Of a DNA stretch of 64,000 nucleotides, positions 33,108 through 42,365 are shown in pieces. The DNA comes from Streptomyces sp. NBC_01591 (lineage in GTDB: Bacteria > Actinomycetota > Actinomycetes > Streptomycetales > Streptomycetaceae): positions 6,324,001 through 6,388,000 of the forward strand of contig NZ_CP109327.1 in NCBI RefSeq assembly GCF_035918155.1, written 5' to 3'. A program made the translations under genes and the position numbers. How positions within the stretch are numbered: the first letter of the stretch is position 1; every line of letters begins with the position of its first letter. Under the pieces are notes generated by a model, which was not told where the DNA came from, searched no databases, and saw only the letters and a program-made list of their open reading frames with translations.

Positions 33108-36100
33108 GTGCACCTCAAGGCCCTGACCCTGCGTGGTTTCAAATCGTTCGCCTCCGCCACGACACTGCGGTTCGAACCCGGCATCACATGCGTCGTCGGC
33201 CCCAATGGGTCCGGAAAGTCCAATGTGGTGGACGCGCTTTCCTGGGTCATGGGAGAACAGGGCGCCAAATCCCTGCGCGGCGGCAAGATGGAAGACGTGA
33301 TCTTCGCCGGAACCACCGGGCGTCCGCCGCTCGGCAGGGCCGAAGTATCGCTGACCATCGACAATTCCGACGGCGCACTGCCCATCGAGTACGCCGAAGT
33401 GACGATCACTCGGATCATGTTCCGCAACGGCGGCAGCGAGTACCAGATCAATGGCGACACCTGCCGGCTCCTGGACATCCAGGAACTCCTCTCGGACTCC
33501 GGCATCGGCCGCGAGATGCATGTCATCGTCGGTCAGGGCCAGCTGGACTCCGTGCTCCACGCCGATCCGATGGGCCGTCGCGCGTTCATCGAGGAAGCCG
33601 CGGGTGTGCTCAAGCACCGCAAGCGGAAAGAGAAGGCGCTGCGGAAACTGGACGCCATGGGGGCCAACCTCGCGCGCGTCCAGGACCTCACCGACGAATT
33701 GCGGCGGCAGCTGAAACCGCTCGGCCGGCAGGCCGCTGTGGCGCGCCGGGCCGCCGTCATCCAGGCCGACCTGCGCGATGCCAAGTTGCGGCTGCTCGCC
33801 GACGACCTGGTGCGGCTGCGCACGGCGCTGCGCAGCGAGATCGCCGACGAGGCTGCGCTCAAGCAGCGCCGGGAGGCCGCGGAGGCGGAACTCAAGGCGG
33901 CCCTGGCGCGTGAGGCGGAGCTGGAGGACGAGGTACGACGACTGGCGCCGCGGCTCCAGCGGGCCCAGCAGACCTGGTACGAGCTGTCCCAGCTGGCCGA
34001 ACGGGTGCGCGGCACGATCTCGCTGGCCGACGCCCGGGTGAAGAGCGCCTCCGCTCCTCCGGAGGAGGAGCGGCGCGGTCGCGACCCCGAGGACATGCAA
34101 CGGGAGGCGGCCCGGATCCGCGAGCAGGAGGCGGAGCTGGCGGCCGCGCTGGAGGCCGCGGAACACGCGCTGGAGGACACCGCGGCCCACCGTGCCGAGC
34201 TGGAACGGGAGTTGGCGGCCGAGGAACGCAGGCTCAAGGACGCCGCCCGCGCCATCGCGGACCGCCGCGAAGGGCTCGCCCGGCTGAACGGACAGGTCAA
34301 CGCGGCCCGCGGCCGGGCCGGTTCGGCGCAGGCCGAGATCGACCGGCTGGCCGCTTCCCGGGACGAGGCGCGGCAGCGGGCGGTCACCGCCCAGGAGGAG
34401 TACGAAGAGCTCAAGGCGGAGGTCGAGGGTCTGGACGCCGGCGATCAGGAGCTCGGCGAGCGGCACGATGCCGCCAAGCGGGAACTCGCGGAGGCGGAGG
34501 CGGCGCTCTCCGCGGCCCGGGAGGCCGCCACCGCCGCGGAACGGAAGCGGGCGGCGGTCGCGGCCCGCCACGAGGCGCTGGCCCTCGGTCTGCGCCGCAA
34601 GGACGGCACGGGTGCGCTGCTCGGAGCGCGGGACCGGCTGTCGGGGCTGCTCGGTCCGGCCGCGGAACTCCTGACGGTGGCGCCGGGGCACGAGGTGGCG
34701 GTGGCGGCGGCTCTGGGCGCGGCGGCGGACGCGGTCGCGGTGACGGACCCGGCCACGGCGGCGGAGGCGATCAGGCTGCTGCGCAAGCAGGACGCGGGGC
34801 GGGCCGCGCTGCTGCTGGGCGGGGTGCGGCGCGCCGGGGTACCCGATCAGGGGGGTGCCCCTGGGGCCGGTGGTGCTGGTGGTGTCGATGGTGCTGGTGT
34901 TGCCGATGTGGCTGCTGTGCACGTACCGGGGCAGGGGCAAGTGCAAGGGGGGCGAGCCGAAGGGCCGCCCGCCGTGGGCGATCTGGTGCGGGGGCCCGTC
35001 GAACTGATGGGCGCCGTACGCAGGCTGGTGCGGGACATGGTGGTCGTCGGCACCCTGGAGGACGCCGAGGACCTCGTCGTCGTACACCCGGAGCTGACGG
35101 CCGTGACCGCCGAGGGCGACATTCTCTCGGCCCACTTCGCGCACGGCGGTTCCGCCGGGGCGCCGAGCCTCCTCGAAGTACAGGCTTCGGTCGACGAGGC
35201 CGCCGCCCAGCTGGAGGAACTGGCCGTAGAGTGCGCCGAGTTGACCGAGGCGCAGCGGATCGCGGGGGAGCGGCGCCGGGCCGGTGCCGGGCTGGTCGAG
35301 GAGCTCGGGGAGCGGCGCCGGGCCGCCGAGCGGGAGAAGTCCGGGGTGTCCCAGCAGCTCGGGCGGCTGGCCGGTCAGGCCCGTGGCGCGGCCGGTGAGG
35401 CCGAGCGGATGACCGCGTCGGCCGCCCGCGCCCAGGAGGCCCTCGAACGGGCGACCGAGGAGGCCGAGGAGCTGGCCGAGCGGCTGCTCGTCGCCGAGGA
35501 GATGCCGGTGGAGGAGGAGCCGGACACCTCCGTACGGGACCGGCTCGCCGCCGACGGTGCCAACGCCCGCCAGACCGAGATGGAGGCCCGTCTCCAGGTG
35601 CGCACCCACGAGGAGAGGGTCAAGGCGCTCGCCGGCCGCGCGGACTCCCTCGACCGGGGCGCCCGCGCCGAGCGGGAGGCCCGCGCCCGCGCCGAGCGGC
35701 GCCGGGCCCGGCTGCGGCACGAGGCGGCGGTGGCCTCCGCCGTCGCGTCCGGTGCCCGTCAGCTGCTCGCGCACGTCGAGGTGTCCGTCGTACGGGCCGA
35801 GCGGGAGCGGGTCGTGGCCGAGGCCGCGAAGGCGGAGCGGGAACGGGACCTGGCGGCCGAGCGCGGCCGGGGCCGCGACCTCAAGAGCGAGCTGGACAAG
35901 CTCACCGACTCCGTCCACCGCGGCGAGGTGCTCGGTGCCGAGAAGCGGCTGCGGATAGAGCAGCTGGAGGCGAAGGCGCTGGAGGAGCTGGGTGTCGAGC
36001 CGGCCGGGCTGGCCGCCGAGTACGGCCCCGACCAGCTCGTACCGCCGTCACCGGCCGCGGCGGGCGAGGAGCTGCCGCCGGACCCGGAGCATCCGCGCAA

Positions 36101-36764
36101 CCAGCCGAAGCCGTTCGTCAGGGCCGAGCAGGAGAAGCGGCTGAAGTCGGCCGAACGGGCGTATCAGCAACTCGGGAAGGTGAATCCGCTTGCCCTGGAG
36201 GAGTTCTCGGCGCTGGAGGAGCGGCACAAGTTCCTCTCCGAGCAGCTCGAAGACCTGAAGAAGACCCGGGCCGATCTGATACAGGTCATCAAGGAGGTCG
36301 ACGAGCGGGTCGAGCAGGTGTTCACGGAGGCGTACCGGGACACGGCCCGCGAGTTCGAGGGCGTCTTCTCGCGGCTCTTCCCGGGCGGCGAGGGCCGGCT
36401 CATCCTGACCGACCCGGACAACATGCTCGCGACCGGTGTGGACGTCGAGGCGAGGCCGCCCGGCAAGAAGGTCAAGCGGCTCTCGCTGCTGTCCGGCGGT
36501 GAACGCTCGCTCACGGCGGTGGCGTTGCTGGTCTCCATCTTCAAGGCCCGGCCGAGCCCGTTCTATGTGATGGACGAGGTCGAGGCGGCGCTCGACGACA
36601 CCAATCTCCAGCGGCTGATCCGGATCATGGAGGAGCTCCAGGAGAGCTCGCAGCTCATCGTGATCACGCATCAGAAGCGGACGATGGAGGTCGCCGACGC
36701 GCTGTACGGCGTCTCGATGCAGGGCGACGGCGTCTCGAAGGTCATCAGCCAGCGCCTCCGCTGA
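33108..36764 (+). CDS. smc: Chromosome segregation ATPase SMC
   Basis: Structural maintenance of chromosomes protein, 1218 residues. The N-terminal head has Walker A GPNGSGKSN (about 32-40), long Glu/Arg/Ala-rich coiled coils follow (about 170-510 and 685-1025), and the hinge lies about 515-680 (LGAAADAVAVTDPATAAEAI..., LTAVTAEGDILSAHFAHGGS). The C-terminal head has the ABC signature LSGGERSLTAVALL and Walker B PFYVMDEVEAALDD. GTG start at 33108. Between hinge parts, residues about 573-622 are Gly/Val/Ala-rich with many T-ending codons, unlike the rest of the gene. In another frame this DNA has strict G/C third positions. The partner genes scpA and scpB are not in the window. Confidence 0.97.
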   Translation: MHLKALTLRGFKSFASATTLRFEPGITCVVGPNGSGKSNVVDALSWVMGEQGAKSLRGGKMEDVIFAGTTGRPPLGRAEVSLTIDNSDGALPIEYAEVTITRIMFRNGGSEYQINGDTCRLLDIQELLSDSGIGREMHVIVGQGQLDSVLHADPMGRRAFIEEAAGVLKHRKRKEKALRKLDAMGANLARVQDLTDELRRQLKPLGRQAAVARRAAVIQADLRDAKLRLLADDLVRLRTALRSEIADEAALKQRREAAEAELKAALAREAELEDEVRRLAPRLQRAQQTWYELSQLAERVRGTISLADARVKSASAPPEEERRGRDPEDMQREAARIREQEAELAAALEAAEHALEDTAAHRAELERELAAEERRLKDAARAIADRREGLARLNGQVNAARGRAGSAQAEIDRLAASRDEARQRAVTAQEEYEELKAEVEGLDAGDQELGERHDAAKRELAEAEAALSAAREAATAAERKRAAVAARHEALALGLRRKDGTGALLGARDRLSGLLGPAAELLTVAPGHEVAVAAALGAAADAVAVTDPATAAEAIRLLRKQDAGRAALLLGGVRRAGVPDQGGAPGAGGAGGVDGAGVADVAAVHVPGQGQVQGGRAEGPPAVGDLVRGPVELMGAVRRLVRDMVVVGTLEDAEDLVVVHPELTAVTAEGDILSAHFAHGGSAGAPSLLEVQASVDEAAAQLEELAVECAELTEAQRIAGERRRAGAGLVEELGERRRAAEREKSGVSQQLGRLAGQARGAAGEAERMTASAARAQEALERATEEAEELAERLLVAEEMPVEEEPDTSVRDRLAADGANARQTEMEARLQVRTHEERVKALAGRADSLDRGARAEREARARAERRRARLRHEAAVASAVASGARQLLAHVEVSVVRAERERVVAEAAKAERERDLAAERGRGRDLKSELDKLTDSVHRGEVLGAEKRLRIEQLEAKALEELGVEPAGLAAEYGPDQLVPPSPAAAGEELPPDPEHPRNQPKPFVRAEQEKRLKSAERAYQQLGKVNPLALEEFSALEERHKFLSEQLEDLKKTRADLIQVIKEVDERVEQVFTEAYRDTAREFEGVFSRLFPGGEGRLILTDPDNMLATGVDVEARPPGKKVKRLSLLSGGERSLTAVALLVSIFKARPSPFYVMDEVEAALDDTNLQRLIRIMEELQESSQLIVITHQKRTMEVADALYGVSMQGDGVSKVISQRLR
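34855..35007 (+). other. Possible nested small ORF in the smc hinge insertion
   Basis: In the +1 frame relative to smc, a GTG at 34855 opens 50 codons to TGA at 35005-35007. The product would be VPLGPVVLVVSMVLVLPMWL followed by a cationic tail with three Cys: one predicted membrane helix. Nearly all of its third positions are G or C, while in the smc frame the same DNA uses GGT, GCT, GTT and GAT codons. It may be an inserted fragment of another gene, a nested gene, or a low-complexity artefact of GTG repeats. Confidence 0.35.
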
Positions 36765-36837
36765 GGCTTTACTCAATCTTCAACACTTCAACATGCATTT
36801 TGGGTGTTTCTGGGTAGTTGTGCGCACTGGTCTGATG

Positions 36838-36865
36838 TTGACTTCGAAATTTGAACGAATAGCCT
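36838..36865 (+). promoter_or_regulatory. Candidate glcP promoter in AT-rich island
   Basis: TTGACT and TAGCCT with 16-base spacing, inside a low-GC stretch (about 36766-36900) that stands out from the surrounding DNA. A near-palindrome (TTCGAAATTTGAA) lies in the spacer and may be an operator. Confidence 0.45.
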
Positions 36866-36971
36866 CTGCAACGTCGTTTTTGCTTTCAAGTGGTGGCAGT
36901 CGAGGAGTTATGCGCCACTTGGAACAGTTCCCCCCCACACCTGACGACGCGGCCAGGCATCAGGAGTTCAT

Positions 36972-38390
36972 GTGACCAGCACATCGCAGGGACCGGCGTC
37001 CGGAGCCCGAGCGGCCCACCCGGACCACCTCGGCCATGTCATCTTCATCACCGCCGCCGCCGCGATGGGCGGTTTCCTGTTCGGTTACGACAGCTCCGTC
37101 ATCAACGGCGCCGTCGAGGCGATCCGCAGCCGCTACGACATCGGCTCGGGAACGCTCGCCCAGGTCATCGCCATCGCCCTGATCGGCTGTGCGATCGGCG
37201 CGGCCACCGCGGGGCGCATCGCCGACCGCATCGGCCGTATCCGCTGCATGCAGATCGCCTCCGTGCTCTTCACCATCAGCGCCGTCGGCTCCGCGCTCCC
37301 GTTCGCGCTCTGGGACCTGGCTATGTGGCGCATCATCGGCGGCTTCGCCATCGGCATGGCCTCGGTGATCGGCCCGGCGTACATCGCGGAGGTCTCGCCG
37401 CCCGCCTACCGCGGCCGGCTCGGCTCCTTCCAGCAGGCGGCGATCGTCATCGGCATCGCCATCTCCCAGCTGGTCAACTACGGCATCCTGCAGCTCGCCG
37501 ACGGCGACCAGCGCGGGAAGATCGGCGGCCTCGAAGCCTGGCAGTGGATGCTCGGCGTCATGGTCGTCCCGGCCGTCCTGTACGGACTTCTGTCCCTCGC
37601 GATCCCCGAGTCGCCGCGATTCCTGATCTCGATCGGCAAGAAGGAGCGGGCCCGGAAGATCCTTGAGGAGGTCGAGGGCAAGAACGTCGACCTCGACGCC
37701 AGGGTGGCCGAGATCGAGATCGCCATGCACCGCGAGCACAAGTCCACCTTCAAGGACCTGCTCGGCAGCCGCTTCGGCTTCCTGCCGATCGTCTGGGTCG
37801 GTATCGGCCTGTCGGTCTTCCAGCAACTCGTCGGCATCAACGTGGCGTTCTACTACTCCGCGACGCTCTGGCAGTCCGTCGGCATCGATCCGAGCGCCTC
37901 GTTCTTCTGGTCGTTCACCACCTCCATCATCAACATCATCGGTACCGTCATCGCGATGGTCCTGGTGGACCGGGTGGGCCGCAAGCCGCTCGCGCTGGTG
38001 GGCTCCACCGGTATGGCCATCGCCCTCGCCTTCGAGGCATGGGCCTTCTCCGCCGACCTGGTCGACGGCAAACTGCCGAGCACCCAGGGCGTCGTGGCGC
38101 TCGTCGCGGCCCATGTGTTCGTGCTCTTCTTCGCCCTGTCGTGGGGTGTCGTCGTCTGGGTCTTCCTCGGTGAGATGTTCCCCAACAAGATCCGCGCCGC
38201 CGCGCTCGGCGTCGCCGCGTCCGCGCAGTGGATCGCCAACTGGGCGATCACCGCGAGCTTCCCGAGCCTGTCCGACTGGAACCTGTCGGGCACGTACATC
38301 ATCTACGCATGCTTCGCCACGCTCTCGATCCCCTTCGTGCTCAAGTTCGTGAAGGAGACCAAGGGCAAGGCGTTGGAGGAGATGGGCTGA
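36972..38390 (+). CDS. glcP: Major facilitator sugar transporter, probable glucose permease GlcP
   Basis: 472-residue proton symporter of the sugar-porter family with 12 predicted membrane helices. Signatures: GGFLFGYDSSVINGA (helix 1), GRIADRIGRIR (loop 2-3), PAYIAEVSPPAYRG, PESPRFLI, QQLVGINVAFYYSATLW (helix 7 sugar site), DRVGRKPL, and WVFLGEMFPNKIRAA. The GTG at 36972 follows CAGGAG. In S. coelicolor glcP1 (SCO5578) follows smc, and the product is the glucose-inducible permease; position and similarity support the name. A hairpin follows. Confidence 0.92.
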   Translation: MTSTSQGPASGARAAHPDHLGHVIFITAAAAMGGFLFGYDSSVINGAVEAIRSRYDIGSGTLAQVIAIALIGCAIGAATAGRIADRIGRIRCMQIASVLFTISAVGSALPFALWDLAMWRIIGGFAIGMASVIGPAYIAEVSPPAYRGRLGSFQQAAIVIGIAISQLVNYGILQLADGDQRGKIGGLEAWQWMLGVMVVPAVLYGLLSLAIPESPRFLISIGKKERARKILEEVEGKNVDLDARVAEIEIAMHREHKSTFKDLLGSRFGFLPIVWVGIGLSVFQQLVGINVAFYYSATLWQSVGIDPSASFFWSFTTSIINIIGTVIAMVLVDRVGRKPLALVGSTGMAIALAFEAWAFSADLVDGKLPSTQGVVALVAAHVFVLFFALSWGVVVWVFLGEMFPNKIRAAALGVAASAQWIANWAITASFPSLSDWNLSGTYIIYACFATLSIPFVLKFVKETKGKALEEMG

Positions 38391-38420
38391 TCCCCGCTGC
38401 CCCGCTCCTCTGTCCGGAAC

Positions 38421-38453
38421 GCCCCGGCCCGCACCCGCGGGCCGGGGCGGTTT
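38421..38453. terminator. Bidirectional terminator between glcP and LLM gene
   Basis: 12-bp stem (38421-38432 with 38437-38448), ACCC loop, then GGTTTGG, between convergent genes. Confidence 0.75.
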
Positions 38454-38465
38454 GGCCGGTACGGG

Positions 38466-39431
38466 TCAGCGTGCGACCGCCTCGCAGAACAGCCGCAGAC
38501 TGCGCCACCCCTCCTCGACCGGCATCCCGCCGCAGAGCGGATGCAGCACCAGACTGTCCAGCTCCACGGCCGCCGCGGCGCACTCGTCGGGGGTGACGAC
38601 CCGGTAGACCCCCTCGGCCCGCAGCTCCGTCACCGTCGTCGCCGCCGAACGCACGGCGGAGCGGATGTCCTTGGACTGCCAGGAGGCGTACGTGCGCGCC
38701 TCGTGCAGGAAGTGCTCGCCGTACTCCGCCCAGGTCCGGTCCGGGTCCGTCGACACATGCAGCAGTGGTGTCTCGGCGGCGGGCATCATGCAGAAGCCGT
38801 CCGTCCCGAACTCGGCACGCCGCTCCTGGTAGTACGCCTCCAGCTCCGGCAGATGCGCGCTCGGGAAGAACGGCAGCCCGAACCGGGCCGCCCGCCGCGC
38901 CGCCGCCCGCGAACTGCCGCCCACCAGCAGCAGCGGGTGCGGCGGGGTGTACGGGCGCGGCGTGACCCTGACCGTACGGCCCCGGTACGGGAACGGCTCA
39001 CCGGTCCATGCCTGCAGCAGCGTCTCCAGGAGCTCGTCCTGGAGCCTGCCGCGCCTGCCCCATTCGACCCCCGCCTGTTCGTACTCCTCGGGCCGGTAAC
39101 CGATCCCCGCCACCGTGACCAGCCGGCCGGCGCTCAGCAGGTCCAGGACCGCGATGTCCTCGGCCAGCCGCAGCGGGTCGTGCAGCGGACCGATGACCGC
39201 CGAGACGGTGACCGCGATCCGGCGGGTGGCGCCGAAGACCGAGCCCGCGAAGACGAAGGGAGAAGGCAGCCAGGAGTTGGCGGCGCCATGGTGTTCCTCG
39301 GTCTGTACGGTGTCGACGCCGTGCTCGTCGGCGTACGCGGCCATCTCCAGCGCGGCGCGGTAACGGGCCGAGAGCGGCTCGGGGGTGGCATCGGGATCGA
39401 CGAGATTGAACCGGACCACTGTGAAGGCCAT
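38466..39431 (-). CDS. LLM-class flavin-dependent oxidoreductase
   Basis: 321-residue bacterial luciferase-like TIM-barrel monooxygenase. MAFTVVRFNLVDPDATPEPLSARYRAALEMAAYADEHGVDTVQTEEHHG is the N-terminal strand-helix part, DPLRLAEDIAVLDLLSAGRLVTVAGIGYRPEEYEQAGV is the family core, and LLVGGSSRAAARRAARFG contacts flavin phosphate. The ATG at 39431 has GGGGA upstream; an ATG at 39446 would add five residues. Whether it uses FMN or F420 cannot be told from sequence; F420 synthesis is present nearby (fbiD). The 34-bp palindromic repeat lies just upstream. Confidence 0.88.
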   Translation of the reverse strand: MAFTVVRFNLVDPDATPEPLSARYRAALEMAAYADEHGVDTVQTEEHHGAANSWLPSPFVFAGSVFGATRRIAVTVSAVIGPLHDPLRLAEDIAVLDLLSAGRLVTVAGIGYRPEEYEQAGVEWGRRGRLQDELLETLLQAWTGEPFPYRGRTVRVTPRPYTPPHPLLLVGGSSRAAARRAARFGLPFFPSAHLPELEAYYQERRAEFGTDGFCMMPAAETPLLHVSTDPDRTWAEYGEHFLHEARTYASWQSKDIRSAVRSAATTVTELRAEGVYRVVTPDECAAAAVELDSLVLHPLCGGMPVEEGWRSLRLFCEAVAR

Positions 39432-39460
39432 GACACTTGTCCCCATCGTCGGGCGGACCA

Positions 39461-39494
39461 GGGCCTGTCCGGCGGATCAGGGTCGGACAGGCCC
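39461..39494. repeat. 34-bp palindromic intergenic repeat, copy 2
   Basis: Exact reverse complement of the copy at 2030-2063. Here it sits between two minus-strand genes, downstream of the permease gene and just upstream of the LLM gene. Confidence 0.85.
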
Positions 39495-39524
39495 AGGCGA
39501 GGCGGGACAGTATCTGATGAGGCG

Positions 39525-40928
39525 TCAGAAGTGTAGGGGTGTGCCGGCGGCGTTCTTCCGGGCCCGTCCGGCGGAACGCGGCAGGACCGCGTACAGCGCG
39601 GCGGAGACGGTGATCGTGGCCGTCCAGCCCAGCCCCTGACGCCCGACCCAGGTGGTGGCGAGCGGCCCGGTGAACCACCGCACGCCGGTGAAGAGCAGGC
39701 CCGTCACCAGGCCCGCGGCCCACGCGGCCACGGCCGGCACGGCGAAGCCTCCGGTGTACCAGTAGGCGCTGCTCGGCGTGGTGTCCAGGAGCGCCACCGG
39801 ATCGTACGTACGGCCCCGCAGCAGATCCACGCCGAAGACCCCGATCCATGCGGAGAACGTCACGGCGAGAAGCGTCAGGAAGGAGATGAAGGAATCCAGG
39901 AAACGCGTGGCCGTGAGCATCAGCGTCGCGCCCAGAAAGAGGCTGATGGCGGCATTCACGCCGACCGCCCAGGTGCGGGGGACCATGAATCCCAGCGTCT
40001 GTGCGGTGAATCCGGCCGAATACAGCGACATCGAGTTGATCAGCACCATGCCGACCACGGCGAACAGCAGATACGGCACCGAGAGCCAGTCGGGCAGCAA
40101 GGGGCCGATGAACGCGACCGGGTCACGGGTGACGGCCAGGCCCGGCTCGGCGACCGCCATCACGGACCCCATAAGCACCATCGGCAGATACACGATCCCG
40201 GCGCCGCCCACGGCCGCCCCGACCATCGCCCGGCCGGAGGCCGTGCGCGGCAGATAGCGGGCGAAGTCGGGGCCCGACGGGGCCCAGCTGATACCGCCCG
40301 CCGCCAGGGTGCCGACCCCGGCGATCATCATCGTCGCCGGTCCGGGGGGCCTGCCCAGTGCGTCCCGCCAGTCGGTCGTGCCGATCAGGTGGACCAGTAC
40401 GAGCACGCTGACGCCACCGAAGAGGTACGCCGACCATGTGCAGCACACCCGCAGCGCCCCCATGCCCAGCCCGGACACCAGGCAGCTGCATCCCACGAAG
40501 GCGAGCAGGGTCACCAGGGTCAGCCGGTGGCTGCCCGTGACGCCGAAGAGCAGATTCAGCACGGCGAGCACCGCGTAGGTGCCGGTGACCGCGTTCACGG
40601 TCTCCCAGCCCCAGCGGGCGACCCAGGTCAGCGCGCCGGGCAGCAGATTGCCGCGCTGTCCGAAAACGGCCCGGGAGAGCGCCATGCCGGGGGCTCCGCC
40701 CCGCCTGCCCGCGATCGAGACCAGCCCGACCAGCCCGAACCCGATGACCGAGGCCATGACCGCGACCACCAGCACCTGCCAGAGATTCAGCCCGTTGAAG
40801 ACGACGAGCCCCGCGCCGACGGTGAGCAGGAGCACGGTCAGGTTCGCGCCGACCCAGGTGGGGAAGAGGGTCCGGACCCGGCCGGTGCGCTCGTTGTCGG
40901 GGACTGGCTCCAGGCCACGGGTCTCCAC
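39525..40928 (-). CDS. NCS1-family cytosine/purine permease
   Basis: 467-residue membrane protein with about 12 helices of the nucleobase:cation symporter-1 family. The N-terminus RTLFPTWVGANLTVLLLTVGAG is the helix 1 signature, and WVARWGWETVNAVTG and GGISWAPSGPDFARYLPR are substrate-site regions. The GTG at 40928 is the best start, since residues upstream are antisense to ftsY. It probably imports cytosine, purines or allantoin-like compounds; the substrate is not predictable here. An LLM gene follows on the same strand, and some LLM enzymes degrade pyrimidines, but the two are separated by a repeat. Confidence 0.88.
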   Translation of the reverse strand: METRGLEPVPDNERTGRVRTLFPTWVGANLTVLLLTVGAGLVVFNGLNLWQVLVVAVMASVIGFGLVGLVSIAGRRGGAPGMALSRAVFGQRGNLLPGALTWVARWGWETVNAVTGTYAVLAVLNLLFGVTGSHRLTLVTLLAFVGCSCLVSGLGMGALRVCCTWSAYLFGGVSVLVLVHLIGTTDWRDALGRPPGPATMMIAGVGTLAAGGISWAPSGPDFARYLPRTASGRAMVGAAVGGAGIVYLPMVLMGSVMAVAEPGLAVTRDPVAFIGPLLPDWLSVPYLLFAVVGMVLINSMSLYSAGFTAQTLGFMVPRTWAVGVNAAISLFLGATLMLTATRFLDSFISFLTLLAVTFSAWIGVFGVDLLRGRTYDPVALLDTTPSSAYWYTGGFAVPAVAAWAAGLVTGLLFTGVRWFTGPLATTWVGRQGLGWTATITVSAALYAVLPRSAGRARKNAAGTPLHF

Positions 40929-41037
40929 AGGCAGGATCGTACCTTTACCTCCAAAAGGTGCATAACGACCAAGGGGATACTCGGGGGATCCCTCGGGGCG
41001 GCCCCCTCGGGCGGACGTGACTGATACTGGGTGGGTT

Positions 41038-42249
41038 ATGGAATTCGTCATCCTTGCTGTAGTCATCGCCCTGGTCGCGGTCGGCGTGATCAGCGGGCTC
41101 GTGGTCAGCAGCCGCAAGAAGAAGCAGCTGCCCCCGGCACCGTCGAGCACGCCGACCATCACTCCTCCCGCCGAGCCCCATGTCGGCGAGGAAGCCGAAA
41201 CGCCGCGCGAGGAACCGCGCCGCACCATCGAGGAGGTCGGCCCGCCCGAGGCCGAGGCTCCCGCCGAGGAGGCCCCCGAGGCCGTCGAGCCGGAGGCGCC
41301 CGCCGCCCCCGCCCTCGAAGTGCCCGAGCCCACCGCCGGCCGTCTGGTACGGCTGCGCGCCCGGCTCGCCCGCTCGCAGAACTCCCTCGGCAAGGGGCTG
41401 CTCACGCTCCTGTCCCGGGACAACCTCGACGAGGACACCTGGGAGGAGATCGAGGACACCCTCCTCACCGCCGACGTCGGCGTCGCACCCACCCAGGAAC
41501 TGGTGGAGCGGCTCCGTGAGCGCGTCCGCGTGCTCGGCACCCGTACCCCCGACGGGCTGCGCGCGCTGCTGCGCGAGGAGCTCCTCAACCTGCTCGGCAC
41601 CGACTTCGACCGTGCGGTCAAGACGGAGAGCGGCCTCGACACCCCCGGCGTCGTGATGGTCGTCGGCGTCAACGGAACCGGCAAGACCACCACCACCGGC
41701 AAGCTGGCCCGGGTGCTCGTCGCCGACGGCCGCAGCGTCGTGCTCGGCGCGGCCGACACCTTCCGGGCGGCCGCCGCCGACCAGCTCCAGACCTGGGGCG
41801 AGCGCGTCGGCGCCCGCACCGTGCGCGGCCCCGAGGGTGGCGACCCCGCGTCGATCGCCTTCGACGCGGTGAAGGAAGGTATCGCCGAGGGTGCCGATGT
41901 GGTCCTCATCGACACCGCCGGACGGCTGCACACCAAGACCGGGCTGATGGACGAGCTCGGCAAGGTCAAGCGGGTCGTCGAGAAGCACGGACCGCTCGAC
42001 GAGGTCCTGCTCGTCCTCGACGCCACGACCGGCCAGAACGGTCTGGTGCAGGCCCGGGTCTTCGCCGAGGTCGTGGACATCACCGGCATCGCGCTCACCA
42101 AGCTGGACGGCACCGCCAAGGGCGGCATCGTCATCGCCGTCCAGCGCGAGCTGGGCGTACCGGTGAAGCTGGTCGGTCTCGGCGAGGGGCCGGACGATCT
42201 GGCCCCGTTCGAGCCGGAGGCGTTCGTGGACGCCCTGATCGGGGACTGA
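41038..42249 (+). CDS. ftsY: Signal recognition particle receptor FtsY
   Basis: SRP receptor GTPase that docks ribosome-nascent chains at the membrane; 403 residues. It has one N-terminal membrane helix (MEFVILAVVIALVAVGVISG), as in other actinobacteria, an acidic Pro/Glu/Ala linker (about 35-105), the helical N domain, and the G domain with G1 GVNGTGKTTTTGKLA, ADTFRAAAADQL, DTAGR and TKLDGTAKGG. The ATG at 41038 is chosen because the membrane helix begins there. Its partner ffh lies 8 kb downstream. Confidence 0.97.
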   Translation: MEFVILAVVIALVAVGVISGLVVSSRKKKQLPPAPSSTPTITPPAEPHVGEEAETPREEPRRTIEEVGPPEAEAPAEEAPEAVEPEAPAAPALEVPEPTAGRLVRLRARLARSQNSLGKGLLTLLSRDNLDEDTWEEIEDTLLTADVGVAPTQELVERLRERVRVLGTRTPDGLRALLREELLNLLGTDFDRAVKTESGLDTPGVVMVVGVNGTGKTTTTGKLARVLVADGRSVVLGAADTFRAAAADQLQTWGERVGARTVRGPEGGDPASIAFDAVKEGIAEGADVVLIDTAGRLHTKTGLMDELGKVKRVVEKHGPLDEVLLVLDATTGQNGLVQARVFAEVVDITGIALTKLDGTAKGGIVIAVQRELGVPVKLVGLGEGPDDLAPFEPEAFVDALIGD

Positions 42250-42290
42250 CACCGGGCGCCGCACACGAAGCGTCCGATCACCTGATCACG

Positions 42291-42329
42291 AAGAGCCCGA
42301 CCGCATGATGCAGCTGCGGTCGGGCTCTT
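42291..42329. terminator. Bidirectional terminator after ftsY
   Basis: 15-bp stem (42291-42305 with 42315-42329) beginning AAGAG and ending CTCTT, between convergent ftsY and the Prim-Pol-like gene. Confidence 0.8.
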
Positions 42330-42365
42330 CGGCGTCGTACGGGACCGTTTCCGATGTCGGCGTGC

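Noticed and set aside
32799..35918. A 1039-codon open frame on the minus strand opposite smc
   Set aside because: It is the mirror of G/C-rich third positions of smc; its translation is a low-complexity Leu/Gly/Arg-rich sequence without domains.
39525..42281. A 918-codon minus-strand frame joining the NCS1 permease with a region opposite ftsY
   Set aside because: Homology to permeases begins at the GTG at 40928; the upstream part is antisense to ftsY and has no coherent protein features.
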